DNA of 64,000 nucleotides from Pseudolysinimonas_A sp947085045 (GCA_947085045.1 CAMTUU010000005.1:62001-126000), one strand, 5' to 3'; numbered from the stretch's first letter, positions 16,894 through 25,251 are shown. Translations and numbers: made by a program. Notes: a model not told the origin generated them from the sequence alone.

Positions 16894-17629
16894 ATCCGAC
16901 CTCCGCAACCTGCTGCACGGTCCCGATCCCGAAGGACGTGCCGCCATCGACGTGGATGCCGTACTGACCCGGGCGCGCCGACGACGCCGCCCGAAGGTGG
17001 TGGCCGCGCAGGCGCTCGGTTCGGTCGCGCTCGTCGGTGTGCTCGGCACCGCGATCGTGGTCTCGCTGCCCCGCCCCGCGGAACAGGCCACGATGACTGC
17101 CCAGGACGCTCCCGCGGGCGCCGGGGAGAGCGCGACCCAGCCGTTCGCCGATCAGGATGCGCTCACGGCGATGTCTGCCGTCTGCGGAGAGCCGGTCGCC
17201 TTCCCTCCGGCGTCTCCGGATCTGGTGCTCGAGATCTCGATGGAGACGATCTTCGAACCCGAGAGCCGCATCCCGGTCACGGTCACCCTGCGCAACACCG
17301 GGGCGGAGATCATCCGGGGCTCGACCGGCGCCGCGCCCCTGATGACCTTCGCGCGAGACGGCATCGTGCTCTGGCACTCGTTCGCCGCGCCAGACGGGGG
17401 CGTTCGGGCGATCGACCTCGACCCGGGCGAGTCAGTGACCTACGAGACGTACTTCGACCGCACGGTGTGCGGGTCCGAGGACGACCTCGTCGTGGACGAT
17501 CCCGCGAACCCGCTTCCGGCGGCCGGTCCCGGCCAGTACGAGGTGTTCGCCACGCTCACCCTGTCCGGCGACGATGGGACCTCCGCCGTCGCGTCGGGGC
17601 CGCCGATGTCGCTGGAGATCGCGGGGTGA
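16883..17629 (+). CDS. Single-pass membrane protein, probable partner (anti-sigma-like) of the ECF sigma factor
   Basis: A 248-residue protein starting at a GTG inside the end of the sigma gene. A short cytoplasmic N-terminus (1-37) with a run of basic residues is followed by one membrane segment (about 40-62, VVAAQALGSVALVGVLGTAIVV) and an extracytoplasmic beta-rich domain with an Ig-like RIPVTVTLRNTG strand pattern and two cysteines (about 100 and 193) that could form a disulfide. No zinc-binding anti-sigma motif (HxxxCxxC) is present, so if it restrains the sigma factor it does so through a short unrecognised segment. Position and topology are the only support for that role. Confidence 0.7.
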   Translation: MPSESDLRNLLHGPDPEGRAAIDVDAVLTRARRRRRPKVVAAQALGSVALVGVLGTAIVVSLPRPAEQATMTAQDAPAGAGESATQPFADQDALTAMSAVCGEPVAFPPASPDLVLEISMETIFEPESRIPVTVTLRNTGAEIIRGSTGAAPLMTFARDGIVLWHSFAAPDGGVRAIDLDPGESVTYETYFDRTVCGSEDDLVVDDPANPLPAAGPGQYEVFATLTLSGDDGTSAVASGPPMSLEIAG

Positions 17630-17698
17630 TCCCCCAGGTTCGGTGACATCCCGGATCGCTAGGATTCGGGAACAGCCGTACCCGGAGGAACCCCAGCC

Positions 17699-17857
17699 AT
17701 GCGCATCCGATCCCTCGCCGGCTCCCTGCTCGCCGGTGTCGCACCGACTGCCGGACCGGCGGTCGGCGCAATGCGCCGCCGCACCGGGATGTCGCTGTTC
17801 GCGCCGGTGACCGGCCCCCCGCAGACCCGTTCGTCGGCCCCGGGATGCCCGTCATGA
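17699..17857 (+). CDS. Short signal-peptide-like ORF, possibly the broken N-terminus of a TPM-domain protein
   Basis: A 52-codon ORF beginning MRIRSLAGSLLAGVA with GGAGGAA placed 8 bp before the ATG and a TAGGAT -10 box about 30 bp further up, so it has good expression signals. Its first 25 residues look like a signal peptide ending near AVGA. The rest is low-complexity, and the ORF ends in ATGA, overlapping the start of the next gene. TPM proteins located beside pspA normally have signal peptide, TPM domain, membrane segment and coiled coil. Here the signal peptide and the post-TPM part are both present but in different frames, with no TPM domain between them. Confidence 0.4.
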   Translation: MRIRSLAGSLLAGVAPTAGPAVGAMRRRTGMSLFAPVTGPPQTRSSAPGCPS

Positions 17858-19326
17858 CCTCGTACCCGTCCGGCCTGGCCGAGTTCCTCCCCGATCCGTG
17901 GTCGTTGCTGCCCGACCTCCTCGCCGCCATCCCCGATCTCGGCGGCATCTTGGCGGGTGCGCTCGGGGTCGTGGTCGTCGCCGCGGGGGTGCTCGTCATC
18001 GGCCCGGTAGCCCTCGTCACCGGCTTGAGACTGCGTGCCCGACGCCGGTCCCGGAAGATCGCCCGGGTGCGCTCCGACGCCGAAGCCCGCAGCGACCGGG
18101 AGCGAGAGCTCGAAGCCGGTTCCGCGCTCGTGCGACTGGATGACGCGGTGCGCGCGAGCGAAGACGAGCTGGGGTTCGCGGAGGCCGAGTTCGGAACGGA
18201 GCAGCTCACCCCCATCCGCGGCGCCGTCGCTCGTGCGCGGACGCGGCTGAGCGACGCGTTCGCGATCCGCCAGCGTCTCGACGACGCCGTCCCGGAGACG
18301 GCGGTCGAGCGGAGGGAGCTGACCGCTCGCATCCTCGAGCTCTGTCGTTCGGGCGAGACGTCGCTGCGCGAGCAGGAGTCCGCGATCGGTCGGCTGCGCG
18401 CCGTCGAGCGCGACGCCGTCGCCCTGCTCGACACGCTGGATCGCGACGCCGCGCGCCTCGCCGACCGTATCGCCACGGCGGAGCGCCTCGTCGCCGAACT
18501 GCGGAGCCTCCACGGCGACGGCGCCGTCGAAGCCATCGCCGAGAACCCGGCGCACGCTCGTCGCGTCGGGGACTACGCGAGCAGCAGGCTGGCCGCGGCT
18601 CGGGTCACCCGGAGCGACCCGAGCGGCGAGGTCGACGGGGCCCTGCAGGAGGCTCGTCGCGCGTTCGGCCAGGTCGACCGCCTGCTCGGCGCCGTCGAGA
18701 CGCGCGCCAACGACCTCCGCGACATCGGCGCGCGGCTCGACGCGGCCGTCGCGGACGCGCGCGCCGACCTCGCGCTCGCCCGCTCCGCCACCCCCACGCC
18801 CGCACTCACCGCGGCCGTCGCCGAGACCGAACGCGTGCTCGCCGCGGTGCCGGCCGGTGAGCAGACCGTCGCACTCGCCGAGCTCGAGCGCGCCGACGCG
18901 GCCCTCGAACGCGCGCTGGCCGACACGCGCGGCACCGCCGCCCGCGAGGAGCGCGTCGCCGGCAGTCTGCCCCGCCTGACCGAGGAGGCCCGGTCGGCCG
19001 TCGCCGCCGCCCGCGACTACATCGCGACCCGACGCGGCGGGGTGGGCGCGGCCGCGCGGACTCGCCTGTCCGAAGCGGAGAGCCGCCTCACCGACGCGAT
19101 CGGTCTCGCGTCGGCGGACCCGGTGGCGGCGCTCGAGAGCGCCCAGGAGTCGCGTCGTCTGGCCGAGAGCGCGCTCGAGCTGGCGCGCACCGATGTCGTG
19201 CAGTATCCGCAGCAGGCAGCCCCCGACCCGCGCCGCGGCCCGTCCGAAATGCGCGATCTGGAGGAGCTCGGCGGGGCCCTCATCGGCGGCATCCTCAAAT
19301 CCGTGCTGGGCGGTCGTCGGCACTGA
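17854..19326 (+). CDS. Membrane-anchored coiled-coil protein, C-terminal part of a TPM-type protein lacking the TPM domain
   Basis: A 490-residue protein with a hydrophobic segment near residues 30-58 (GALGVVVVAAGVLVIGPVALV), a basic stop-transfer RRRSRK, then about 400 residues rich in Ala, Glu, Arg and Leu predicted as long coiled coil, ending in a Gly-rich GGALIGGILKSVLGG tail. The layout equals the downstream half of actinobacterial TPM-domain proteins that sit next to pspA; the TPM domain expected before the membrane segment is absent. ATG 17854 overlaps the upstream short ORF stop (ATGA); an in-frame ATG lies at 17845. It may work with PspA at the membrane. Function of this half is unknown. 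Confidence 0.7.
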   Translation: MTSYPSGLAEFLPDPWSLLPDLLAAIPDLGGILAGALGVVVVAAGVLVIGPVALVTGLRLRARRRSRKIARVRSDAEARSDRERELEAGSALVRLDDAVRASEDELGFAEAEFGTEQLTPIRGAVARARTRLSDAFAIRQRLDDAVPETAVERRELTARILELCRSGETSLREQESAIGRLRAVERDAVALLDTLDRDAARLADRIATAERLVAELRSLHGDGAVEAIAENPAHARRVGDYASSRLAAARVTRSDPSGEVDGALQEARRAFGQVDRLLGAVETRANDLRDIGARLDAAVADARADLALARSATPTPALTAAVAETERVLAAVPAGEQTVALAELERADAALERALADTRGTAAREERVAGSLPRLTEEARSAVAAARDYIATRRGGVGAAARTRLSEAESRLTDAIGLASADPVAALESAQESRRLAESALELARTDVVQYPQQAAPDPRRGPSEMRDLEELGGALIGGILKSVLGGRRH

Positions 19327-19474
19327 GCGCACCAGGCGAGACCCACAGCCGGGCGTCGAATCGCGTCGATAGGATGCCGGTGTGCCGCCCGGAACCGGGT
19401 CGCCTCCGTCCCGTCGCCACCCGCGCAGCTCGCGCCTCGAGACCACTCCCCTCCGTACGAACGAAAGGCACACC

Positions 19475-20212
19475 ATGACAAAGCAGTCCATCCTCGGACG
19501 CATCTCCCAGCTCGTGCGCGCGAACGTCAACGCGCTCATCGACCAGGCCGAGGACCCGCAGCTGATGCTCGACCAGCTGGTCCGCGACTTCACCAACTCC
19601 ATCGCCGAGGCCGAGAGCGCCGTCGCTCAGACCATCGGCAACCTGCGGCTCGCCGAGCAGGATTACGCCGAAGACAAGGAGTCGGCCGCCGACTGGGGCC
19701 GCAAGGCTCTCGCCGCGAGCACGAAGGGTTCCGAGCTGCGCGCGGCCGGCAACACCGAGGACGCGGACAAGTTCGACAAGCTCGCGAGGATCGCGATCGG
19801 CAAGCAGATCTCCGCCGAGAACGAGGCCAAGCAGGCCGAGCCGTCGATCGCCTCGCAGACCGAGATCGTCGCGCAGCTCAAGGACGGCCTCGAGAAGATG
19901 CGCGCGAAGCTGAACACGCTCACCAGCAAGCGCGACGAGCTGCTCGCCCGCGCCAAGACCGCCGCGGCGCAGTCGCAGGTGCACGATGCCCTCCAGAGCA
20001 TCAACGTGCTCGACCCGACGAGCGAGCTCGGCCGGTTCGAGGAGAAGATCCGCCGCGAGGAGGCCAAGGTCATCGGCCAGCAGGAGCTCGCCGCCTCGAG
20101 CCTCGACGCGCAATTCGAGTCGCTCGACGACCTCGGCAAGCAGGCCGAGGTCGAGGCCCGACTCTCCGAGCTGAAGTCGGGCGGCAGCACCCCGATCACC
20201 GCCGGCGGCTGA
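19475..20212 (+). CDS. pspA: PspA/IM30 family membrane-stress protein
   Basis: Peripheral inner-membrane protein of the ESCRT-III/PspA family that assembles on stressed membranes. The 245 residues start with the amphipathic helix MTKQSILGRISQLVRANVNALIDQ and carry the characteristic EDPQLMLDQLVRD motif (about 25-37), followed by continuous alpha-helical heptads to near residue 230. The ATG at 19475 is chosen for the conserved N-terminus and the GAAAGG site upstream; an in-frame GTG at 19382 would add a non-conserved tail. A TAGGAT -10 box at 19370 could give its own promoter. It follows the TPM-derived coiled-coil gene by 148 bp, a common pairing. Confidence 0.95.
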   Translation: MTKQSILGRISQLVRANVNALIDQAEDPQLMLDQLVRDFTNSIAEAESAVAQTIGNLRLAEQDYAEDKESAADWGRKALAASTKGSELRAAGNTEDADKFDKLARIAIGKQISAENEAKQAEPSIASQTEIVAQLKDGLEKMRAKLNTLTSKRDELLARAKTAAAQSQVHDALQSINVLDPTSELGRFEEKIRREEAKVIGQQELAASSLDAQFESLDDLGKQAEVEARLSELKSGGSTPITAGG

Positions 20213-20274
20213 GCATCGCCGACCCCGTCGCGACGACCGGGGAGGGAGGGCGCGCGACCGCCGCCCCTCCCCGG

Positions 20275-21297
20275 TTGTTCGGCGTGGACGCGGCGCGAGG
20301 CCTCGCGCTGCTGGGCATGTTCGCGGCGCACACGGTCGGCCTGGGCAGCGAGCAGGTCTTCGACGGCCGGTCGTCGATCCTGTTCGCGACCGTCGCCGGG
20401 CTCTCTCTCGGTCTGCTGACCGGCGGGACGACCCCGCCGCCCCCGGGGTCCCGGGGGGACGCCCGGATCATCGTGCTCGTCCGGGGCTCTGCACTCGTGC
20501 TGCTCGGCCTCGCCCTCACCCTGTTCCTCCGCCCGCCGATCGCCGTGGTCCTGGACTACTACGGCTTCGCGTTCCTGCTGCTCATCGCGGTGCTCTTCGT
20601 GGGGCGCCCGGTGCTGGCTCTGCTCGTAGCCGTGGTCGCGATCGGCGGGCCGCTGCTGGTCACCGCGGTGACCGAGGGCCGCACGGTCGGGGACGTCGTC
20701 GAGCCGCTGCAGGTGTTCGCGCAGTGGCTCTTCTTCGGTTCCTACCCGGTGGTCGTCTGGCTCGCATTCCTTCTGATCGGGCTGATCCTCGGCCGCTCCG
20801 ACCTCCGGGATCGCCGCACCGCGGGGGCGTCCCTGGTGGGCGGTGCCCTCGCGGCCGTCGTCGGCTACGGCTCGGCGCTCGTCGTCCCGGGCGTCGACAT
20901 CTCGGCGCACTCCGGCACGACCGCCGAGGTCGTCGGCTCCGGCGGGGTCGCCGTCGCGGTGGTCGGCGCCCTGTCGCTGCTGGATTCGGCGACGGGAGCC
21001 GGCGAGCGGGTCGCGCGCGGCATCCGGTTCGTGCTCTCCCCGCTCGCGGCCGCCGGGACGATGGCCCTGACGCTGTACGTCGCGCAGGCGATCGCGCTCG
21101 CGATCATCCAGGCGACGGCGGAACGCCCCGAGCGCTGGCAGCCGGCCGACTGGACTTTCCCCGTCCTGGCCGCCGGCGCTCTGATCACCGCAGTGCTGTG
21201 GCGCCGGTTCGTCGGCACCGGGCCGCTGGAGCGCGGCCTGCGGGCGCTGACCCGGCTCGCCGTGCGCCGCGCGACCCGGCCTAGAGTGGCTCCGTGA
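20275..21297 (+). CDS. Multi-pass membrane protein of the DUF418 / heparan-acetyltransferase-like group
   Basis: About 340 residues with nine to ten hydrophobic segments. The N-terminal GVDAARGLALLGMFAAHT is the hallmark of DUF1624/HGSNAT-like and DUF418 membrane proteins, thought to be acyltransferases acting on cell-surface or secreted sugars. The C-terminal part has the DUF418-like LTLYVAQAIALAI segment. The start is uncertain: TTG 20275 is the first convincing codon and no ribosome site is well placed, although GGGAGGG lies 25 bp upstream. It begins soon after pspA and overlaps the arginase-like gene by 4 bp (GTGA). Substrate cannot be inferred. Confidence 0.75.
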   Translation: MFGVDAARGLALLGMFAAHTVGLGSEQVFDGRSSILFATVAGLSLGLLTGGTTPPPPGSRGDARIIVLVRGSALVLLGLALTLFLRPPIAVVLDYYGFAFLLLIAVLFVGRPVLALLVAVVAIGGPLLVTAVTEGRTVGDVVEPLQVFAQWLFFGSYPVVVWLAFLLIGLILGRSDLRDRRTAGASLVGGALAAVVGYGSALVVPGVDISAHSGTTAEVVGSGGVAVAVVGALSLLDSATGAGERVARGIRFVLSPLAAAGTMALTLYVAQAIALAIIQATAERPERWQPADWTFPVLAAGALITAVLWRRFVGTGPLERGLRALTRLAVRRATRPRVAP

Positions 21298-22097
21298 CCC
21301 TTCGGTTCCTGCTCGTCCCGCAGTGGCAGGGCTCCCCCTCCCCGCGCGCCATGCGTCTCGCCGAGGGTGTCGCCGCTCTCCGCTCCGATCTGCCGGCCTC
21401 CGCCACCTCGGAGATCGCCGTGCCGCTCGAGGCCGGCGACGAGCAGGGCACCGGGGTCGCGCGCTTCACCTCGGTGCAGCTGGTGCGCGAACGCACGGCC
21501 GTCGCGCTGCAGGATCTCGACGGTCCCTTCGTCGTGGTGGGCGGCGACTGCGGGGTCTCCGCCGCAGGGATCGCGGTCGCGGCGAATCGGCGGCCGGAGG
21601 TCGCCGTGGTCTGGTTCGACGCCCACCCCGACCTCAACACCCCCGCCTCGTCGCCGTCGGGAGCGTTCTCGGGAATGGTGCTGCGCACCGCGATCGACGA
21701 CGGTGACATCGCCGCCGCACGCGTCGTGCTCGCCGGGACCCGCGTCTGGGATCCCGACGAACAGGAGTTCGCCGCCGCCGCGGGCATCCCGTCGTTCGGC
21801 GTCGACGCGCTCCGTGATCCGGCCGCCCTGGTCGAGTCCGTCGCGGCGACCGGCGCGGACGCCGTGTACGTCCACGTGGACCTCGACGTGCTCGACCCCG
21901 CCGACCTCGACGGGCTGCTCGATCCCGCTCCCTTCGGCCTCAGCCCGTCGGCGCTGGTCGGCGCGATCAAGGCGTTGCGCGCGCGCTTCCCGCTCGCCGG
22001 TGCGACTCTCGCCTGCTACGCGCCGAGTGCGACCGACACCGAGCAGGCGGCCGACGACGCCGCCACCATCCTGCGTATCATCGCCGCCCTCGACTGA
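21294..22097 (+). CDS. Arginase/ureohydrolase-family protein with an altered metal site
   Basis: A 267-residue arginase-fold protein. The metal motifs appear as GGDC (83-86) where arginases have GGDH, DAHPD (109-113) intact, and DLDVLDP (196-202) intact. So four or five of the usual six manganese ligands remain and the first histidine is cysteine. The C-terminal substrate Glu motif is replaced by ACYAPSATD. A TAGAGT -10 box ends exactly 6 nt before the GTG, inside the previous gene, so it can be transcribed separately and leaderless. Arginase, agmatinase and formimidoylglutamase activities are all possible. No other arginine or histidine catabolic genes lie nearby. Confidence 0.82.
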   Translation: MTLRFLLVPQWQGSPSPRAMRLAEGVAALRSDLPASATSEIAVPLEAGDEQGTGVARFTSVQLVRERTAVALQDLDGPFVVVGGDCGVSAAGIAVAANRRPEVAVVWFDAHPDLNTPASSPSGAFSGMVLRTAIDDGDIAAARVVLAGTRVWDPDEQEFAAAAGIPSFGVDALRDPAALVESVAATGADAVYVHVDLDVLDPADLDGLLDPAPFGLSPSALVGAIKALRARFPLAGATLACYAPSATDTEQAADDAATILRIIAALD

Positions 22098-22145
22098 CGG
22101 ACTGGTCGGGATGCTTCGGACCGGCGCGATGCGTACGCTGAGCAC

Positions 22146-22928
22146 GTGTCGGAACGGGTGACGATCGAACGCGACGGGCACGTGCTGCTCATGGGCTTCA
22201 ACCGGCCGGAGAAGCGCAACGCGGCCGATTTCGCACTGCTGCAGCAACTGTGCCTCGCCTACGGCCAACTCGACCGCGATCCCGAGCTGCGCGCCGGGGT
22301 CGTCTTCGCCCACGGCGACCACTTCACCGGCGGCCTCGACCTCGGCGACGTCGCGCCGCGCATCGGAGCGAACGGGCTCGACCTCGTGCCGGAGGGTGGC
22401 CTCAACCCGTGGCAGGTGGACGGCGAGATCCAACGCAAACCCGTGGTGCTCGCCGTGCAGGGCATGTGCCTGACTCTCGGCATCGAACTCGCGCTGGCGA
22501 GCGACGTCGTCGTCGCGGCCGACTCGACGGTGTTCGGCCAGATCGAGGTGCAGCGCGGCATCCTGCCGTTCGGCGGTGCCACGATCCGGTTCCCCCGCGC
22601 GGTGGGCTGGGGCAACGCCATGCGCTGGATGCTGACCGGTGACTCGTTCGACGCCGCCGAAGCGCATCGCATCGGGCTCGTCCAGGAGGTGGTGCCGCAC
22701 GGCGCGCAGCTCGATCGGGCTCGGCAGATCGCCGGGCGGATCGCCGCGCAGGCCCCGCTTGCCGTGCAGGCAACGCTCGCGAACGCCCGCGCCGCGATCC
22801 GCGAGGGCGATGCCGTCGCCGAGCAGGGTCTGCAGCCCGAACTCGTGCGTCTCGCAGCGAGCGAGGACGCTGCGGAGGGGATGCGTGCCTTCCTCGCCCG
22901 CGATGAGCCGGAGTTCCGCGGCCGATGA
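22146..22928 (+). CDS. Crotonase-family enzyme (enoyl-CoA hydratase/isomerase)
   Basis: A 260-residue crotonase-fold protein. The oxyanion-hole segments are RPEKRNAADF (about 20-29) and GMCLTLGIELALASDVVVAAD (about 107-127), and the usual FGQIEVQRGILPFGG follows. Members hydrate or isomerise acyl-CoA esters. The canonical first catalytic Glu position appears as CLTLG rather than GxxGGG-E, so the exact reaction is open. A TACGCT -10 box ends 6 nt before the GTG, indicating a leaderless transcript. The stop overlaps the next gene by 4 bp, coupling the two. Confidence 0.88.
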   Translation: MSERVTIERDGHVLLMGFNRPEKRNAADFALLQQLCLAYGQLDRDPELRAGVVFAHGDHFTGGLDLGDVAPRIGANGLDLVPEGGLNPWQVDGEIQRKPVVLAVQGMCLTLGIELALASDVVVAADSTVFGQIEVQRGILPFGGATIRFPRAVGWGNAMRWMLTGDSFDAAEAHRIGLVQEVVPHGAQLDRARQIAGRIAAQAPLAVQATLANARAAIREGDAVAEQGLQPELVRLAASEDAAEGMRAFLARDEPEFRGR

Positions 22929-23422
22929 TCGCCCCGGTGCGCCCCGATCCGGCGAAGCTCACCCGGGCCGAGCGGGCCGTCGGCGCAGTCGTGCGGTTCG
23001 GCCGCCGGGTCCCGGGTCTGCGCGGTTTCCTGCTCTGGCCGGTCGTGGCGCGCCCCGGTTACTGGTTCGCGACGGCGTGCGGATGGGTCTGGGGCGCGGT
23101 CCTGTTCGGCCGGTACGCCCACGGAAACGGCATCCACTACTTCTCGAAGTTGCCGAAATGGGCCTACGGCCGCGGTGGCACGACGATCGGCGCGATCTAC
23201 CTGACGACCGACAACACCGGCGACGACGTGCTCGCGCACGAGGCGATCCACCGGGCGCAGTGGAGGAAGTACGGTCTGACCTTCATCTGGCTCTACGTCG
23301 CCGCGGGCTCCCCCGCGCTGACCAATCGCTTCGAGGTCGAGGCGGGGTTGGAGATGGGCGGCTACCTGCGCCCGACGAGGCCGAGGCCGCGCCCCCGCGG
23401 CACGGACCGGGATCCGGCCTGA
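22925..23422 (+). CDS. Small protein with HExxH metallopeptidase-like motif
   Basis: A 165-residue protein with one hydrophobic stretch (about 35-62), then HEAIH (105-109) followed by RAQW, a second hydrophobic patch (about 118-128), and NRFEVEAG (134-141), the spacing expected for a third zinc ligand in HExxH-E metallopeptidases. The C-terminus is Pro/Arg rich. It is translationally coupled to the crotonase gene (ATGA). I do not recognise a named family. Similar small HExxHxxQ proteins occur widely in actinobacteria as hypotheticals. Active or structural zinc is inferred. Confidence 0.7.
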   Translation: MIAPVRPDPAKLTRAERAVGAVVRFGRRVPGLRGFLLWPVVARPGYWFATACGWVWGAVLFGRYAHGNGIHYFSKLPKWAYGRGGTTIGAIYLTTDNTGDDVLAHEAIHRAQWRKYGLTFIWLYVAAGSPALTNRFEVEAGLEMGGYLRPTRPRPRPRGTDRDPA

Positions 23423-23423
23423 G

Positions 23424-23780
23424 CTAGGAGTTGGTGAGGGTGCGCGCCGCGCGGTCGCCCGAGACCCAGCCGTAGACGCGGTGCTCGCGTTCGAGGTCGG
23501 CCGGGAGCATCTCACCGAGCCAGGCCCCGACCGCCCCGGAGAGCGTCTGGCCGAGGTCGCGACGCAGCCAGGTCACGCAGACCCGGCCGGGGGCGAGCAG
23601 CTCGCGGATGGCGGCGGCGGAGTCGACCTCGACGAACACCTGGCCGCGCGCCCGGGCGGGGAGCGTGGCGAGGACGGTCTCGACGATCGGGAGGTCGCCC
23701 TCGACCGCGCCGAGCAGCACGAGATCGCCGGCACCGGGTTGCCAGCAGATCGAGGCGGGGAGGAGGTCGGAGAGGAACAT
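23424..23780 (-). CDS. Stand-alone SIP-domain protein (siderophore-interacting type)
   Basis: A 118-residue protein equal to the C-terminal NAD(P)H-binding SIP domain only: AGDLVLLGAVEGDLPIVETVLATLP (about 17-41), then VCVTWLRRDLGQ and the family-typical end HRVYGWVSGDRAARTL. The N-terminal FAD-binding domain of full ferric-siderophore reductases is absent. No ribosome site precedes the ATG; a TATACT -10 box ends 9 nt upstream, so the mRNA is probably leaderless or nearly so. That box lies inside a large palindrome (23784-23814) resembling an iron-regulator operator, which fits an iron-related role. Confidence 0.82.
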   Translation of the reverse strand: MFLSDLLPASICWQPGAGDLVLLGAVEGDLPIVETVLATLPARARGQVFVEVDSAAAIRELLAPGRVCVTWLRRDLGQTLSGAVGAWLGEMLPADLEREHRVYGWVSGDRAARTLTNS

Positions 23781-23783
23781 CGC

Positions 23784-23814
23784 GCACTCAGTATAGGCAT
23801 GCCTAACTGAGTGC
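23784..23814. promoter_or_regulatory. Large palindrome, candidate DtxR/IdeR-type operator overlapping the SIP-gene promoter
   Basis: The two arms read GCACTCAGT-(A)-TAGGCA and TGCCTA-ACTGAGTGC, complementary over 15 bases with a single extra A in the left arm. The minus-strand core TTAGGCATGCCTATACT matches 12 of 19 positions of the DtxR/IdeR consensus. It covers the TATACT -10 element of the SIP gene, so a bound repressor would block transcription. Confidence 0.6.
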
Positions 23815-23832
23815 TGCCTTACCCGCCGCCGG

Positions 23833-25251
23833 TCAGGCGGTCCAGGCCGGCGGATGCTTCCGCTGCCAGTGCAGCCGGCGCTCCAGCTGGACGCCGATGG
23901 CGAGCAGCACGTCCTCGCGGCCCGGGCCCCCGATCAGTTGCACAGCCATCGGCAGTCCCTCCGCGGTGACATGCACGGGCAGCACGATGGCCGGCAGTCC
24001 GCTCACGTTCACCATGCTCGTGTACGGCGTGTAGAGCACCTGCTGCGCGAAGTTGCGCTCCCCGTCGTCGGCGTCGTACCAGCCGACCGGCCGGGGGGTG
24101 AGGGCCATCGCCGGGGTGAGCACGGCATCCACCCGGGACGCCCGCGCGATGAACCGGCGCTCGAATCCGGCGAGCCAGGCGAGGGCCGCGCCGAGCTCCC
24201 GCGCGCTCAGCGAACGCCCGACCTCGACCAGCCACCGGGTGAGCGGTTCGACCATGTCGAGTTGCTCCCCCGTGATCGGAAGATTCGCCGCCCCTGCCTG
24301 CCAGACGGTACGGAAGGCCGTCGAATACCCGGGTTCGGGGTCGAACGCGAGTTCCTCCAGGCCGTGACCGAGGGCGTCCAGCTCGCGCAGGGCGATCCGC
24401 AGCGCCTCCTCGGCCTCGGGGGCGAGCTCGAGGTCGTAGGCGGTCGCCCACGGGCTGTCGCGCGAGACGCCGATCGAGAAGCGACCCTCCCCGCGCACGG
24501 CGAAACCGAGGAACGGCCCCTCCCCGGTGTCGGGCGCGACGGTGGCCCACTGCGGCGACCCGTGGCCCGCGAGGGCGTCGAGCAGCAGCGCGGCGTCGGC
24601 GACGGTGCGGGCGAGCGGACCGGCGGAGACGAGGCCGGCGAGTCCCGCGAAACCGGGCATCGCCGGCACGCGCCCGCGCGACGGCTTGAGCCCGACCAGC
24701 CCGGTCGCGGCCGCGGGGATGCGCACCGAGCCGCCGCCGTCGGACCCCGGGGCGAACGGCAGGAGCCCGGCTGCGACGGCGACCGCGGCGCCGCCACTCG
24801 AGCCGCCGGCCCCGAGTGTCGGGTCGTACGGGTTGCGGGCGATCGGTCCGGCGAGCGGCTCGGTGTAGCTCGGGAACCCGAACTCCGGGGCGGCGGTCTT
24901 GCCCAGGCTCACGCCTCCGGCCGCATCGAGCCAGCGGGCGAGCTCGTCGGATTCCGCGGGCACGTGCTCAGCGAAGGCTCGCGACCCGTAGCGGGTCGGC
25001 ACACCCGCGCGGGCGACCAGATCCTTGTCGCCGAAGGGCATCCCCCAGAGCGGGAGGGCGTGCGAGAGGTGCTCGACGGCGACGGCTCGGGCGCGCGCGG
25101 CGTCGGGCGTCACCTCAGCGAAGGCGCCGAGCGCCGCATCGAGACGGGCGATCCGCGCGAGGTAGTGCTCCGTGAGGTCGAGCGGCGTGACATCGCCGCG
25201 ACGCAGCCGCTCGAGTTGCTCGAGCGCGGTGAGATCGTGCAGGTCCGTCAC
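23833..25251 (-). CDS. Amidase-signature-family enzyme
   Basis: A 472-residue Ser-cisSer-Lys hydrolase. The triad is visible: K76 in GMPFGDKD, the serine pair in GAGGSSGG (147-154) and the nucleophile S175 in GSDGGGSVRIPA. Members hydrolyse carboxamides or act in GatCAB; here no gatB or gatC is nearby and the C-terminus differs from GatA, so it is a general amidase with unknown substrate. The GTG at 25251 lies 6 nt after a TACGCT -10 box, suggesting a leaderless mRNA and fixing the start. Confidence 0.92.
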   Translation of the reverse strand: MTDLHDLTALEQLERLRRGDVTPLDLTEHYLARIARLDAALGAFAEVTPDAARARAVAVEHLSHALPLWGMPFGDKDLVARAGVPTRYGSRAFAEHVPAESDELARWLDAAGGVSLGKTAAPEFGFPSYTEPLAGPIARNPYDPTLGAGGSSGGAAVAVAAGLLPFAPGSDGGGSVRIPAAATGLVGLKPSRGRVPAMPGFAGLAGLVSAGPLARTVADAALLLDALAGHGSPQWATVAPDTGEGPFLGFAVRGEGRFSIGVSRDSPWATAYDLELAPEAEEALRIALRELDALGHGLEELAFDPEPGYSTAFRTVWQAGAANLPITGEQLDMVEPLTRWLVEVGRSLSARELGAALAWLAGFERRFIARASRVDAVLTPAMALTPRPVGWYDADDGERNFAQQVLYTPYTSMVNVSGLPAIVLPVHVTAEGLPMAVQLIGGPGREDVLLAIGVQLERRLHWQRKHPPAWTA

